DNA of 64,000 nt, taken from assembly GCF_001053185.1 (NCBI RefSeq), contig NZ_CSTD01000003.1:173976-237975 (forward strand), given 5' to 3'. Positions 46,266-56,629 of the stretch are shown one piece after another (the first letter of the stretch is position 1; each line of letters opens with the position of its first letter). The notes beneath the pieces are model-generated. The model was given only the letters and a program-made list of their open reading frames with translations, did not search any database and was not told where the DNA came from. The DNA comes from Mycobacterium bohemicum DSM 44277 (GTDB lineage: Bacteria > Actinomycetota > Actinomycetes > Mycobacteriales > Mycobacteriaceae). A program made the translations under genes and the position numbers.

Positions 46266-46744
46266 GGCGCCGGGGTGAGGCGCACCGCCGCCAGCTTCAG
46301 CCGGTCGACCGCCTCGGCGAATTCCTCCCGCGCCGGGACCCGGTCGTCGCGGAATTTCAGTCCCATCATGCGCTGCGCGCGCCGCGCTCCGTAGGCCTGC
46401 GCGCAACGCAGGAAAAGGTCGGAGACGACATCCCGGTCGCGGATGAGCTCACCGCGCATCGCGGTGGTCCTCCCGTCATACACGACCCGCGCGGGGGCGC
46501 CGCCGCGGAAGTTCTGTTTCCACGCCGCACCGGTCAGCGCATAAAGGTCGCCGTCGATCACGTGGGCGCTCAACGGAATTGAGAATTCCCGCCCGGTCTT
46601 TCTGCCGGTGAAGCTCAGCACCATCAGTTGCTTGCGGGCAGACCCGGCCAGCGGGGTGCGCAACAGGATGCCGAGGACCGGGTTGACCACACGCAACAGC
46701 GCCGACGGGGGGTGCCCGGTGTCCACCGCGTACCGTTGCGTCAT
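46262..46744 (-). CDS. Ddn-like F420-dependent nitroreductase family protein
   Basis: A 160-residue small beta-barrel protein of the deazaflavin-dependent nitroreductase (DUF385) family. It has the signatures LLRTPLAGSARKQLMVLSFTGRKTGREFSIPL and YALTGAAWKQNFRGGAPARV. Relatives bind F420 or other flavins and reduce quinones or nitro compounds. I chose ATG 46744; GTG 46753 and longer starts also exist. It lies between the ANTAR gene and the divergent mannosidase. Confidence 0.83.
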   Translation of the reverse strand: MTQRYAVDTGHPPSALLRVVNPVLGILLRTPLAGSARKQLMVLSFTGRKTGREFSIPLSAHVIDGDLYALTGAAWKQNFRGGAPARVVYDGRTTAMRGELIRDRDVVSDLFLRCAQAYGARRAQRMMGLKFRDDRVPAREEFAEAVDRLKLAAVRLTPAP

Positions 46745-46922
46745 GGGGTCCACGCTAGGCCCAACGGTGTGCGAAAGACAGGTCCCGAAAGGCCCGGAGC
46801 CGCAGACCGGCTCCCCGGACCTGGCCCGTGAGGGTCGTCCGGTCATCGATCACGTGCGCATCGTTATCTAATTCGTCTCGAATCAACCACGCGGATATGG
46901 GTTCATCCAGTAAGAGACAGGT

Positions 46923-49559
46923 ATGAAGTCGCGCAAGGTGGTGATCGCGCTCGTGGCCGTCGCGGCGATCTGCCTGACCTTCATCGCGGCGGCACCCCCC
47001 ATCGCCTACGATGGCGAACCCGCCCTCGTGACGAAACCGGCCGAGCACGTCGACACGCTCATCGGCACCGGGACCGGTGGCGAGACGGTGGGCGAGATCA
47101 ACAACTTCCCCGGGGCTTCCGTGCCGTTCGGCATGGTGCAGTATTCGCCGGACACCGTTGGCAACTACGCCGGATACAACTACGACAACCCCCGCTCCAC
47201 CGGGTTCAGCATGACCCACGCCTCGGTGGGCTGTGCGGCATTCGGCGACATCTCGATGCTGCCGACCACCGCCGCGATCGGCCCGGCCCCCTGGAACGCC
47301 TCGGAGCGCATCGCCCACGACGAGACCGAGCAGGGTGACCCCGGCTACTACACGGTGCGGTTCCCGGGCAGCGGGGTGAGGGCCGAACTGACCGCCACCA
47401 CGCGCACCGGCGCGGGTCGATTCAGCTACCCGCGCAACGGCCGCGCCGCCGTGTTTCACGTGCGGTCCGGTGCGTCACTGGCCGGTAATTCCCGCGCCGC
47501 CCTGCAAATCGGCGAAGACGACACGACCATCACCGGGTGGGCGACCAGCGGCGGATTCTGCGGCAAGAAAAACACCTACACGGTGTATTTCGCGATGAAG
47601 TTCAGCCAGCCGTTCAGCTCCTACGGTGTCTGGGACGGCCTTGCCGTCTATGGCGGCGCCCGCAGGGTGAACTCGCCGTACAGCGGCGGATACGTGTCGT
47701 TTCCGGCCGGCGCAAAGCTAGAGGTGCGAACCGCGATCTCCTACGTCAGCATCGACGGGGCGCGGGCCAATCTGGCGGCCGAAAGTTCCGGCAGCTTCGA
47801 CGACGTGCGCGCCGCCGCCCTCGCGCAATGGAACGCCGCGTTGTCACGCATCTCCGTGGCCGGCAGGAACGCCGGCAACGTCGAAACCTTCTACACGTCC
47901 CTCTACCGATCGCTGTTGCACCCCAACACGTTCAACGACGCCGACGGACGCTACACCGGATTCGACGGCGCGGTGCACAGCGTGGCCGGCGGGCACACCC
48001 AGTACGCCAACTTCTCCGACTGGGACACCTACCGGTGCCTGGCGCCGTTGCAGGCGCTGCTGTTTCCCGACCGCGCCGGCGACATGGCGCAGTCGCTGGT
48101 GAACGACGCCGAACAAAGCGGGGCGTTGCCGCGCTGGGCCCTCGCCAACGCCGCCACCGGGGAGATGACCGGAGACAGCGTGGTGCCGCTCATCGTCAAC
48201 CTGTACACCTACGGGGCGAAAGACTTCGACGTCAACACGGCGCTGCGCTACATGCTGTACGGGGCCACCAGGGGCGGCGTAGGCCTCAACGGGTACGTGG
48301 AGCGGCCGGGGATCGCCACCTACCTGTCGCTGGGCTACGCACCGGAGACCCTGGCCTACCGCACGGACGCCCGAATCGCCGGCGCGTCAATCACTTTGGA
48401 GTGGTCGGTCGACGACTTCACCATCTCCCGATTCGCCGAATCCCTCGGTGACGCCGCGACCGCCGCGGAGTTCCAGAAGCGCTCGCAGTACTGGCAGAAC
48501 CTGTTCAATCCCCGCACCCGATACGTCTCTCCCCGCAGCTTCGGCACCGGGTTCTTCCGGCCCGGGCCGGGATTCGTGGAGTCCTCAGAGGGATTCGGCC
48601 AGGACGGGTTCGACGAGGGCAACGCCGAACAGTACGTCTGGTGGGTGCCCCACAATGTCGCGGGGCTGGTGACCGCGCTCGGCGGCCGCGGGGCGGCGGC
48701 CGACCGGCTCGACCACTTCACCCAAGAGCTGAACGTGGGCCCCAACCGGCCCTATCTGTGGGCGGGCAACGAGCCCGGATTCGGGGTGCCGTGGCTGTAC
48801 AACTACGTCGGTCAGCCGTGGAAGACCCAGCTCACCGTCGACCGGGTGCGCGGGCTCTACGGGCCGTTCCCGGACGGAGAACCGGGCAACGACGACCTCG
48901 GGGCGCTGGCCAGCTGGTACGTGTGGGCCGCCCTCGGCCTGTATCCGAGCACCCCGGGAACCTCGACGCTCACCGTGGGCGCCCCGCTGTTCGACCGCGC
49001 CGTCATCGCGCTTCCAGCGGGGAAGTCCATCCGCATCTCCGCGCCGGGCGCGTCGGGACCGCATCACCTGAAGTACATCAGCGGGCTTTCCATCGACGGG
49101 CAGCCCACCGACCGAACGTCGACCCCGGAGTCGTTGATCCGCTCGGGCGGTGATCTGGCGTTCACCCTGGCGGCCTACCCGGACAAGGGCTGGGGCACCG
49201 CGGAGTCGTCCGCGCCGCCGTCGTTCGGCGCCGGCAGTTCGGCTGTGACGGCCGATCTTTCGGAGCACATCGTGACCGTCGCGCCGGGGGGCACGGCCAC
49301 CGTGAACCTCGACGCGCAACGGATGATCGACGGCGCCGCGGGCTACACGGTCACCGGCGCCTCCACCGATCCCGGCATCACCGTGACGCCGGTGTCCGGC
49401 CAGTTCGGGCCCGACGGTGCGGCAAGCGTGCCGGTATCGATCGCGGTGGGGCGGTCGGTGCCCGAGGAGTACTACCCGATGTTCCTGGACACCACCGTCG
49501 GCCAGAGCGTGCGCCGCTCGATCCTCATGGTGGTGGTGATGACCGGCAGCGACGACTGA
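46923..49559 (+). CDS. Secreted GH92 alpha-mannosidase (Rv0584-like)
   Basis: An 878-residue exported glycoside hydrolase of family GH92, which cleaves alpha-1,2-mannose links with calcium. The signal peptide is residues 1-24 ([20 protein letters not shown]). The N-terminal beta domain begins [20 protein letters not shown] with [17 protein letters not shown]. The (alpha/alpha)6 catalytic domain has [20 protein letters not shown] and [19 protein letters not shown]. Likely targets are mannosylated envelope glycans or glycoproteins. It is convergent with its usual neighbour, as in Rv0584/Rv0585c. Confidence 0.93.
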   Translation: MKSRKVVIALVAVAAICLTFIAAAPPIAYDGEPALVTKPAEHVDTLIGTGTGGETVGEINNFPGASVPFGMVQYSPDTVGNYAGYNYDNPRSTGFSMTHASVGCAAFGDISMLPTTAAIGPAPWNASERIAHDETEQGDPGYYTVRFPGSGVRAELTATTRTGAGRFSYPRNGRAAVFHVRSGASLAGNSRAALQIGEDDTTITGWATSGGFCGKKNTYTVYFAMKFSQPFSSYGVWDGLAVYGGARRVNSPYSGGYVSFPAGAKLEVRTAISYVSIDGARANLAAESSGSFDDVRAAALAQWNAALSRISVAGRNAGNVETFYTSLYRSLLHPNTFNDADGRYTGFDGAVHSVAGGHTQYANFSDWDTYRCLAPLQALLFPDRAGDMAQSLVNDAEQSGALPRWALANAATGEMTGDSVVPLIVNLYTYGAKDFDVNTALRYMLYGATRGGVGLNGYVERPGIATYLSLGYAPETLAYRTDARIAGASITLEWSVDDFTISRFAESLGDAATAAEFQKRSQYWQNLFNPRTRYVSPRSFGTGFFRPGPGFVESSEGFGQDGFDEGNAEQYVWWVPHNVAGLVTALGGRGAAADRLDHFTQELNVGPNRPYLWAGNEPGFGVPWLYNYVGQPWKTQLTVDRVRGLYGPFPDGEPGNDDLGALASWYVWAALGLYPSTPGTSTLTVGAPLFDRAVIALPAGKSIRISAPGASGPHHLKYISGLSIDGQPTDRTSTPESLIRSGGDLAFTLAAYPDKGWGTAESSAPPSFGAGSSAVTADLSEHIVTVAPGGTATVNLDAQRMIDGAAGYTVTGASTDPGITVTPVSGQFGPDGAASVPVSIAVGRSVPEEYYPMFLDTTVGQSVRRSILMVVVMTGSDD

Positions 49560-49565
49560 CCGCCG

Positions 49566-51938
49566 TCAGACCATGTCGTTCTTGGTGAGCCAGCGCATCA
49601 CCGGCCAGCCGACGAAGACCGGAAGCCAGCAGGTGAGTATCCGGTAGAGCAGGACGGAGGGCACCGCGACCGCGGCGGGCACCCCGAAGGCGGCCAGGCC
49701 ACCGATCAGCGCCGCTTCGACGGCCCCCACGCCGCCGGGCGTCGGGGCGGCCGAGGCCAGCGTCCCGCCGACCATCGTGACGACGGTGACCGTGACGAAC
49801 GTGGTGTCACCCCCGAAGGCCTCGACGCTGGCCCACAGCGCCAGCGCCGCCCCGAGAGTCGTTCCCGCACAACCCAATAGGATCAGGCCCAGCCGCTGCG
49901 GTTCGCCGGCCAGCTTGACCAGGTCGCGGGTCACCTCGGCCAGTCGCGGACGGACCGCCGTCGCCAGCCACTTGCGCAGCTTGGGGGCGAACAGGAAGGT
50001 GCCGACGACGCCCAGGGCCACCCCGGCGATCAGGTAGAGCATGGTGGCGCTGGGCACGAAATGGGACAGGTCGGTCGAGGCGCCGGCGACCGCGCTGAAG
50101 AAGATCAGCAGCGCGAGGTGGACGATCACCTGCACCGACTGCTGCAGCGCCACCGCCGCGGTGGCGCGCATCGCCGACATGCCGCTTTTCTGCAAGACCC
50201 GCGTGCTCAGCGCCAGGCCGCCCACGCCGGCGGGCGTGGTGGTGGCGGCGAAAGTGTTGGCGACCTGGGCCATCGAGAGCCGCCAGAAGCTCACCGACCC
50301 GTCCGTGCAGGACCACAGCGCGGCCGCCGCCCCCACGTAGGTCAGCGCCGACACCGCCAGGCCCAGCAGCGCCCACGACCAGTGGGCATGCCGCAACTGC
50401 GAGAAGAAGGTCGGTACGGTGCTGATGAAGGGATAGGCCACGTAGACCAGCGCTCCGAACAGCACCAGCTGAATGACCTGGCCGCGGGTGAACCTTGTGA
50501 TCGTCTCGGGCTTGATCTGGTCCGCTCCGGTCTGACGCTTGACCTCCGCTCGGGTCGCTGCGAGCACGCCGCCGCCGTCCGGTACCGACCGCCGGATGCT
50601 CTTGGGCACGGCGGCCTTGGTCAGCCGGCGCGAGGCGTCCAGGATGGTGTCCTTGCCGAACACGTCGATGGCGGCGGTCACCGCGGCCTCCGAGCCGTAG
50701 AGGCCCGAGGTCGTCACCAGGAGTTGGGCGATGTCGGCCTGCAACTGAGCTTCGGTGGCACCGTATTCGGCGCTGAAGAAGTCACCGAACAGCACGACGC
50801 CGTCGTCGACCGTGATCTCTCGGGCCCGCAGGTCACCGTGGGAGATCTGGTGATCGTTCAACGCCCGCAGCGACTCCCACACCCGCGCGACGGGCGTCGC
50901 CCGCGCGCAGTCCTCGATGGGCGTGCCGCGGCGGGGCCGGTGCGAGTAGAGCATCCATCCGCGGTTCAGGGTGGCGACCGCGATCGTGGAGGTGTTGGCG
51001 AGGCCGATCTCTTTGACGGCGATCGCCATGAGCGCGCGATGTTCGACGGCGCGGCGCATCGAGGCCACCAGGGGTGCGGTCTCGGTGTCGCGCAGCCTGA
51101 GCTTCCCCCAAACCTGGCGCAGCGCGCCCCCGCCGCGTTGGTGCGGGCCGTACAGCTCCATCACGGCCGAGTTGTCACGCTCGCATTCGCCGGACAGGAT
51201 CAGCGGCCCCCGCCCGGCCGGGTGAACGACCTGCAGGGAGGTCACCAGGAACCCGCGCTTCGCCATCGCCCGCACGGCCGCCTCCAGCGGCACCTCCAGG
51301 GCGGGAGTGCCGACGACCAGCACCACCAGCGAGCCGACCACCCACCCGACGGCCAGGCCCAGCAGCGCCCGTGCCGGCACGATGGCGCTGACCACGAGGT
51401 GGATCGGCACGAAGGCGAGCAGCAGTCCCCACCACCAGCGCCGCCACCGGGCCGGCTGCCACGGGCCGGACACCGTCAGCACCGCCGCCAGCATCGCGAT
51501 CCACCGCGGGTCGTCCAGGAACTGCGCCAGTACGGTCTGCAGGCGATCGGACAGGTCGAAGTGGTACCGGGGCGCCGAAAAGCCGTTGCCGCCCAGGGAC
51601 AGCGGCAGGGCGGCCAGCATCGCGGCGGCCGCGTAGGCGCCGAGCAGCTTCCATTGCCGGGTGATGATCAAGCCGATCAGGATCATGAACGGCAGGGCCA
51701 GGATCACGATGCCGTAGGCCAGGTAGACCAGGTCGGACTGCTGGGGGGACAGGACCCCGACGATCTGCGAGATGGACTTTTCCAGGGCTTCCCACTGCGG
51801 GCGGGTGATCAGCGAGCTTGTGATCACCACCACCAGGAACGCGACGCTGGCCACGAGCCGCGCGATGTCGTTGGTCCGCCGGGTCAGCGGCTGCAGCAAG
51901 CTGCCGGAAACGCTGACCTCGCGCCCGTCCACCCGCAT
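49566..51938 (-). CDS. Large flippase-like membrane protein (Rv0585c-like)
   Basis: A 790-residue membrane protein. The N-terminal third has several TM segments (residues 20-200). A cytoplasmic kinase-like middle ([28 protein letters not shown], with a catalytic-loop-like HGDLR) follows. The C-terminal third has the eight-TM UPF0104/LPG-synthase fold ([40 protein letters not shown]), which in relatives moves lipids across the membrane. The kinase-like motif next to a flippase fold suggests handling of a phospho- or glycolipid. Convergent with the mannosidase, 6 bases apart. Confidence 0.85.
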   Translation of the reverse strand: MRVDGREVSVSGSLLQPLTRRTNDIARLVASVAFLVVVITSSLITRPQWEALEKSISQIVGVLSPQQSDLVYLAYGIVILALPFMILIGLIITRQWKLLGAYAAAAMLAALPLSLGGNGFSAPRYHFDLSDRLQTVLAQFLDDPRWIAMLAAVLTVSGPWQPARWRRWWWGLLLAFVPIHLVVSAIVPARALLGLAVGWVVGSLVVLVVGTPALEVPLEAAVRAMAKRGFLVTSLQVVHPAGRGPLILSGECERDNSAVMELYGPHQRGGGALRQVWGKLRLRDTETAPLVASMRRAVEHRALMAIAVKEIGLANTSTIAVATLNRGWMLYSHRPRRGTPIEDCARATPVARVWESLRALNDHQISHGDLRAREITVDDGVVLFGDFFSAEYGATEAQLQADIAQLLVTTSGLYGSEAAVTAAIDVFGKDTILDASRRLTKAAVPKSIRRSVPDGGGVLAATRAEVKRQTGADQIKPETITRFTRGQVIQLVLFGALVYVAYPFISTVPTFFSQLRHAHWSWALLGLAVSALTYVGAAAALWSCTDGSVSFWRLSMAQVANTFAATTTPAGVGGLALSTRVLQKSGMSAMRATAAVALQQSVQVIVHLALLIFFSAVAGASTDLSHFVPSATMLYLIAGVALGVVGTFLFAPKLRKWLATAVRPRLAEVTRDLVKLAGEPQRLGLILLGCAGTTLGAALALWASVEAFGGDTTFVTVTVVTMVGGTLASAAPTPGGVGAVEAALIGGLAAFGVPAAVAVPSVLLYRILTCWLPVFVGWPVMRWLTKNDMV

Positions 51939-52109
51939 GTTTCCCCGCGTCCTCGTCAGATCCGCCGGATGAACGCCGCACCGTCGTCGGCGCTCGCCGA
52001 CAAGTTAACCGCATGCCGGGCGTGCCGGCGGTTACCCTGGCCTCGATGGGGGGACTCGTGGCGTGCCCCGGGGGAAGTTGTTAGTCGCGGACGAACGTGC
52101 GGAAGGGAT

Positions 52110-53057
52110 ATGAACGTGGCCAGAACCGACAATGACAGCTGGGAGATCACCGAGAGCGTGGGCGCGACCGCGCTGGGGGTGGCTTCGGCCCGCGCGGCTG
52201 AAACCCGAAGCGAGAACCCGTTGATCGAGGACCCGTTCGCGCAGGTTTTCCTCGACGCCGCCGGCGACGGAGTGTGGAACTGGTACTCCGCCGGCCAGCT
52301 TCCGGCCGAAGTCATCGAGGCCGAACCGCAGTTGCCGCTGCAGATGCAGGCGATGGTCGGTTACATGGCTTCGCGCACAGCGTTTTTCGACAACTTCTTT
52401 CTCGATGCGGCCCGCTCGGGTATCCGGCAGGCGGTGATCCTGGCGGCGGGCCTGGACTCTCGGGCGTGGCGGTTGGCATGGCCGGACGGCGTCACCGTCT
52501 ACGAGCTGGACCAACCCAGGGTGCTCGAATTCAAGGCGTCGACGCTGGCCGAGCATGGTGCGCAGCCCGCCTGCAATCGGGTCGAGGTCGCGGTGGACCT
52601 GCGCCACGATTGGCCGGAAGCGTTGCGGCAGAGCGGGTTCGATTCTTCGGTGCCCAGCGCGTGGTCCGCCGAGGGGCTGATGCCCTACCTGCCCGCGGCC
52701 GCCCAGGACCTGCTGTTCGAGCGTGTGGACGAGCTTGCGGCGGTTGGCAGCCGGGTTGCCGTCGAGGCGTTGGGCCCGAAGTTTCTCGACCCCGAGTTCC
52801 GCGCGCGGCGCCGCGAGCGGATGGATCGGATCCGCGCGCTGATGGCCGATGTCGACCCGCAGCGCGACGTCCCCCGGACCGACGAGCTGTGGTACTTCGA
52901 GGAGCGCGAAGACGTCGGTGACTGGTTCTCCCGCCACGGCTGGAGCGTCACGGTGACGCCGTCCGACGAGCTGATGGCCGGTTACGGCCGCCAGGCGCAC
53001 CCGGACGTCGCTGACGCCGTGCCCGGGAACCTGTTCGTGGCGGCGCAGCGGGTGTAG
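52110..53057 (+). CDS. TIGR00027-type SAM-dependent methyltransferase
   Basis: A 315-residue methyltransferase of the large mycobacterial TIGR00027 family. It has the usual opening [20 protein letters not shown], the SAM loop [14 protein letters not shown], and the family pieces [12 protein letters not shown] and [11 protein letters not shown]. Members act on unknown polar lipids or carboxylates. ATG 52110 follows GGAAGGG. The long in-frame extension upstream is antisense to the flippase-like gene and was rejected. Confidence 0.9.
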   Translation: MNVARTDNDSWEITESVGATALGVASARAAETRSENPLIEDPFAQVFLDAAGDGVWNWYSAGQLPAEVIEAEPQLPLQMQAMVGYMASRTAFFDNFFLDAARSGIRQAVILAAGLDSRAWRLAWPDGVTVYELDQPRVLEFKASTLAEHGAQPACNRVEVAVDLRHDWPEALRQSGFDSSVPSAWSAEGLMPYLPAAAQDLLFERVDELAAVGSRVAVEALGPKFLDPEFRARRRERMDRIRALMADVDPQRDVPRTDELWYFEEREDVGDWFSRHGWSVTVTPSDELMAGYGRQAHPDVADAVPGNLFVAAQRV

Positions 53058-53222
53058 GCGGAGCCGGGGCGCGCCGGATGTACCCGCCCCGCAGCGACAG
53101 CGCGATGGGCAGAGGGGTTTTGCGCGTTCGCAATTCCCCATTGTCGGCACATTGTCGCTATGAGGCGGGCGCTTCGGGTGCTGCCTTGGAGCCGTGACTG
53201 CCCGGACAGCTGTGACGACCCA

Positions 53223-53901
53223 TCACGGCTGGGCCTTGCCCGAGTGACGGCGCCAGCGCCGGTAGCCTCGGTGCGCGGCGAACGCGCCCACGGTGGCGCT
53301 CACGCACCATACGGCTATCGCCGAATACGCCAGCCAGGCCGACCGATTCGCGATCGAGGCCCCCAGGGCGGTGTAGGCGAAGGCCCGCGGCAGGGAGCCG
53401 ATGAGCGAACCGACGGCCATCTGCCATAGCGGAACCCCGAACGCCCCAAACGCGTACGAGGCCAGCGCATCCGAGATGCCCGGGACGAACCGCTGGCCCA
53501 CGACGGCCCACAGTCCGCGGCGGTCGATCAACGCGTCGACGCGCTCCGCGCGCGCCGGGCCGAGCACCGCCCGGGCGCTGGTCCGTCCGGCGCGGCGGCC
53601 GAGGAGGCTCGGCCGCGCCGAGCGTCACGACGATGCCCAACCACGGCCCGAACAACAGCCCGCTGCCCGCTGCCAGTATCGAGCCCGGCACGAACAGCGC
53701 GCCCAGCGCGGCCGACAGCACCACGTAGGTCAGCGGCGCCGCGGACCCCGTCGAGGAGACCGCGCGCCGCACATCCTCGACGTCCACGACATGCGCGATG
53801 GCGACGAGGTAGAACATGGCCAGCAAGAAAGCGGCGAATATCGCGAGCCGCACGACGTGGCGTCGTCGAGACGCCGGTGCGGAACCGTCGTTGTCGATCA
53901 G
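53223..53901 (-). pseudogene. Broken TVP38/DedA-type membrane protein (Rv0625c-like)
   Basis: The first part (from about 53901) has a TM segment (LAIFAAFLLAMFYLVAIA) and LTYVVLSAALGALFVPGSIL up to GIVVTLGAA. The rest, from SLLGRRAGRTSARAVLGPAR through ERVDALIDRRGLWAVVGQRF to 53223, is in another frame. Compared with recalled Rv0625c (LGATVGTAVVASLVGRRAGRAS), about five codons plus a frame step are missing at 53596-53620, at a perfect hairpin. No standard start codon is seen at the N-terminus either. The family acts in membrane lipid handling. Confidence 0.78.
53596..53615. repeat. Perfect hairpin at the gene break
   Basis: CGGCCGAG (53596-53603) and CTCGGCCG (53608-53615) are exact inverted arms with a 4-base loop. 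The site is exactly where the reading frame of the TVP38-type gene is broken and codons are missing. It could have caused slippage or assembly collapse. Confidence 0.6.
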
Positions 53902-54730
53902 AGCGTCGGCTGCAGGTTCACGTAGCCGCCCGGGTTCAGGAACAGCGGAACAAGGCCGAACTGGCCTCCCGCACCGTAAAGCTCCAGGCCGAAGCCGGTC
54001 AGCGTGAACCCGGTGGGCACCGGGACCCCGCCGGACACGTTGCCGAGCAGCGATGCCCCGATGGAGATAGGCCCGCTCGTGATCGTCGAGGCCACATAGG
54101 CGGGCCCATTCACCGAAACGATCCCGGTCCCGGTCTGCGTGAACAGCGGGTAGGGGCCCAGCAGCGTGTTGAGCGTCGCGCCCCCGTTGAACTGCGCCGA
54201 CACGCCCAGCAGATCCCCGGTCCCCGACACCACCGGGGAATAGTTTCCGGTCAGCCCCAGGGCCCCGACCGGGCCGAACGGGGTGTTCAGCGTCCCGATA
54301 ACGCTCAGAATCCCGGGGCCCGTAGTCTCGGTGACCTGGAAGGGGCCGAAGTTGAAGGTTTGACCCATGGTGTCGCTGACCACGCCCGTCACATTGGCGG
54401 CGGCCGCTTGCGCGGGCGCGCTCACCGCATTCGCCAGCGTTTGTTGGGCATTGGCGACCTCGGTGCTCAAATACTGCTCGGCCCCTCCGTTCAACAAGTT
54501 GACGAATTGGTCGTGAAAGGCCGCGCTTGGGCACTGACCGCCTGGAATTGCTGCGCATGGGATCCGAAAAGTGCGGTAATGGCCGCCGATACCTCATCCG
54601 CGGCCGGTGCCAGGACGGCGGTCGTCTGGCTTGCGGCCGACGCGGTGGCGCTGCGCAGCATCGACCCGAGGTTTTCCAGGTTTCCGCTTGCCCCCGCCAC
54701 GATGTCTGGCGCGATACTCAGCAACGACAT
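53898..54730 (-). pseudogene. PE family gene, frameshifted
   Basis: The PE domain starts at ATG 54730 (SLLSIAPDIVAGASGNLENL, then DEVSAAITALFGSHAQQFQA). At about 54519-54526 the frame slips: AVSAQA-RPFTTNSSTC stops, while the other frame continues as AAFHDQFVNLLNGGAEQYLS and runs 200 more residues to 53898. One missing base in the GCG/CGG stretch would restore VSAQA-x-AFHDQF. The C-terminal part is rich in Gly/Thr/Val (GPGILSVIGTLNTPFGPVGA) and is not PGRS. Without the shift it would be a surface-exported PE protein of about 277 residues. Confidence 0.85.
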
Positions 54731-54883
54731 ATTTCCTCCTCGTCGAACAGTCCGCGAGACACCAACGGCGAGTCAATAGGCGACCGCCAAATCGTACTGC
54801 CGGCCCTTGATTCCGCACACGTATTTCTGCGTTTTCGCGGCGACGACGCCAAATCCGAACCATTCCAATTTTGCTACTTCCCG

Positions 54884-56629
54884 TCATTCCGGCCCGATTT
54901 CGGACCGGAGGCGCTGGCGCAGTCCGCTCGCGCGCACCGCACGGCGCTCCACTGCGGCGCGGAAAGCGGCCTCGGAACCGACCATCCGGACCTTCGCCTT
55001 GGCGCGAGTCACCGCGGTATAGAGCAGCTCACGCGTCAGCAGCCTGGAGTCTTGCGGGGGCAGCAGAACCGTGACCTCGTCGGCCTGGCTGCCTTGGCTC
55101 TTGTGGATCGTCATCGCGAACATCGTCTCGACATCGGAGAGCCGACTGGTCGCGAAGTCCACCGGTTCGGCGGCCCCGGAGATCACCGCCCGCAATCCGT
55201 CGGGGCGGGCGACGACCACGCCGGTGTCGCCGTTGTACACGTGCAGCCCGTAGTCGTTGGCCGTCACGAGCAGCGGGCGGCCGGCGTACCACTGCGACCA
55301 CACCGGCAGACCCGTCTCTTCGGTGAGCCACCGATGCACCTGCCGGTTCCACCGCTCGACGCCGGACGGTCCGTGGCGGTGCGCGCACAGCAACCGGTGC
55401 CGGTCGAGGGCCGCCAACGCGTCCGCGTCGGCACCCAGAACGGCGGCCTCGCGCAGCGCAAGCGCGTGGGGGACAAGGAGCGCCCGCAGCCGGTCGGTGG
55501 GGTCCTCGTCATCGATCCACTCGATGTGTTCGCCGCCGGCCCGCAGTACGTCGATCGCCCGGTCGGCTTCGCCGAGCCTGATCGCGTCGGCGAGGGCGCC
55601 GATCGACTTGCCGAACCGGTGCGACGAATGCAGCGCGGCGACGCGCCTGTCGTCACGGTCGGACAGGCCGTCGACCAAGTCGGCCAGCACCGCTCCGGCC
55701 TCCACCGACGCCAACTGGTCGGGATCGCCGACGAGGATGAGCCGCGCCTCGGGTCGCACGGCCTCCAGCAGCCGAGCCATCATCGTCAGCGACACCATCG
55801 ACGTCTCGTCCACGACGATCACGTCATGCGGCAGCCTGTTGCCACGATGGTGGCGGAACCGCACCGACGAGTCGGGCCGGCTGCCGAGCAGTCTGTGCAG
55901 GGTCACCGCCTGCAGGCCGGCCAGGCACTCGCGGTCGCCGGGATCCAGCTTCGCAACCTCGGCCGCCACCGCCTCGGTCAGGCGGGCGGCCGCCTTGCCG
56001 GTGGGGGCCGCCATCGCGATCCGAACACCCTCCGCCCGTTCGGTCAACAGCGCGAGCAGGCGCGCGACGGTCGTCGTCTTGCCGGTCCCCGGGCCGCCGG
56101 TGAGCACCGTGACGGCCTGCGACAGCACGATTTCCGCCGCGGCCCGCTGCTCTTCGTAGCCGGCCGGGAACAGCCTCTGCAGGGTGGGCGCCCGGACCGC
56201 AGAGCCCGGCGCCGACAGCGCGAGCAGGTCGGTGCAGACCTGGGTCTCCTCGCGCCAGTACCGGTCGAGGTACAGCAGGCGATCGTCGTAGAGCCGCAGC
56301 ACCGGCGGATCGCCCAGCAGCCGGCTGGCCCGCACAGCCGCCAGCCACGGCGCCGACTGCGGCCACGGCAATTCCGGCGCGCCGCACTCGGCCGCGACGG
56401 TCGACAGGTCGACGCACACCGAGCCGGCCCGCAGCGCCCGCACCGTCAGCGCGACCGCCAGCCCGACCGATTCGTCGGTCTCTCCGCCGAGCGCCGTAAT
56501 CCGCTGCGCCACATGCACATCGGCGGACTCCAGCACGCCGGCGGCGTTGAAGTCCGCCAGTGGGCCGCCCGCGGCCAGGGCGAGCCGGTGGTCGAAGGGG
56601 TCCCCGGGCAGGTCGTCGGCGACGCTCAT
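54884..56629 (-). CDS. recD: Exonuclease V subunit RecD
   Basis: A 581-residue superfamily 1B helicase subunit. Walker A is LTGGPGTGKTTTVARLLALL at about residue 180, followed by AAPTGKAAARLTEAV and VIVDETSMVSLTMMARLLEA. The C-terminal motif is FAMTIHKSQGSQADEVTVLL. In mycobacteria RecBCD serves single-strand annealing rather than the main end resection. The start ATG 56629 overlaps the recB stop by 4 bases. Last gene of a recC-recB-recD operon. Confidence 0.95.
   Translation of the reverse strand: MSVADDLPGDPFDHRLALAAGGPLADFNAAGVLESADVHVAQRITALGGETDESVGLAVALTVRALRAGSVCVDLSTVAAECGAPELPWPQSAPWLAAVRASRLLGDPPVLRLYDDRLLYLDRYWREETQVCTDLLALSAPGSAVRAPTLQRLFPAGYEEQRAAAEIVLSQAVTVLTGGPGTGKTTTVARLLALLTERAEGVRIAMAAPTGKAAARLTEAVAAEVAKLDPGDRECLAGLQAVTLHRLLGSRPDSSVRFRHHRGNRLPHDVIVVDETSMVSLTMMARLLEAVRPEARLILVGDPDQLASVEAGAVLADLVDGLSDRDDRRVAALHSSHRFGKSIGALADAIRLGEADRAIDVLRAGGEHIEWIDDEDPTDRLRALLVPHALALREAAVLGADADALAALDRHRLLCAHRHGPSGVERWNRQVHRWLTEETGLPVWSQWYAGRPLLVTANDYGLHVYNGDTGVVVARPDGLRAVISGAAEPVDFATSRLSDVETMFAMTIHKSQGSQADEVTVLLPPQDSRLLTRELLYTAVTRAKAKVRMVGSEAAFRAAVERRAVRASGLRQRLRSEIGPE

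Noticed and set aside
50061..52109. Long N-terminal extension of the TIGR00027 methyltransferase
   Set aside because: It is antisense to the flippase-like gene; the family start and ribosome site are at 52110.
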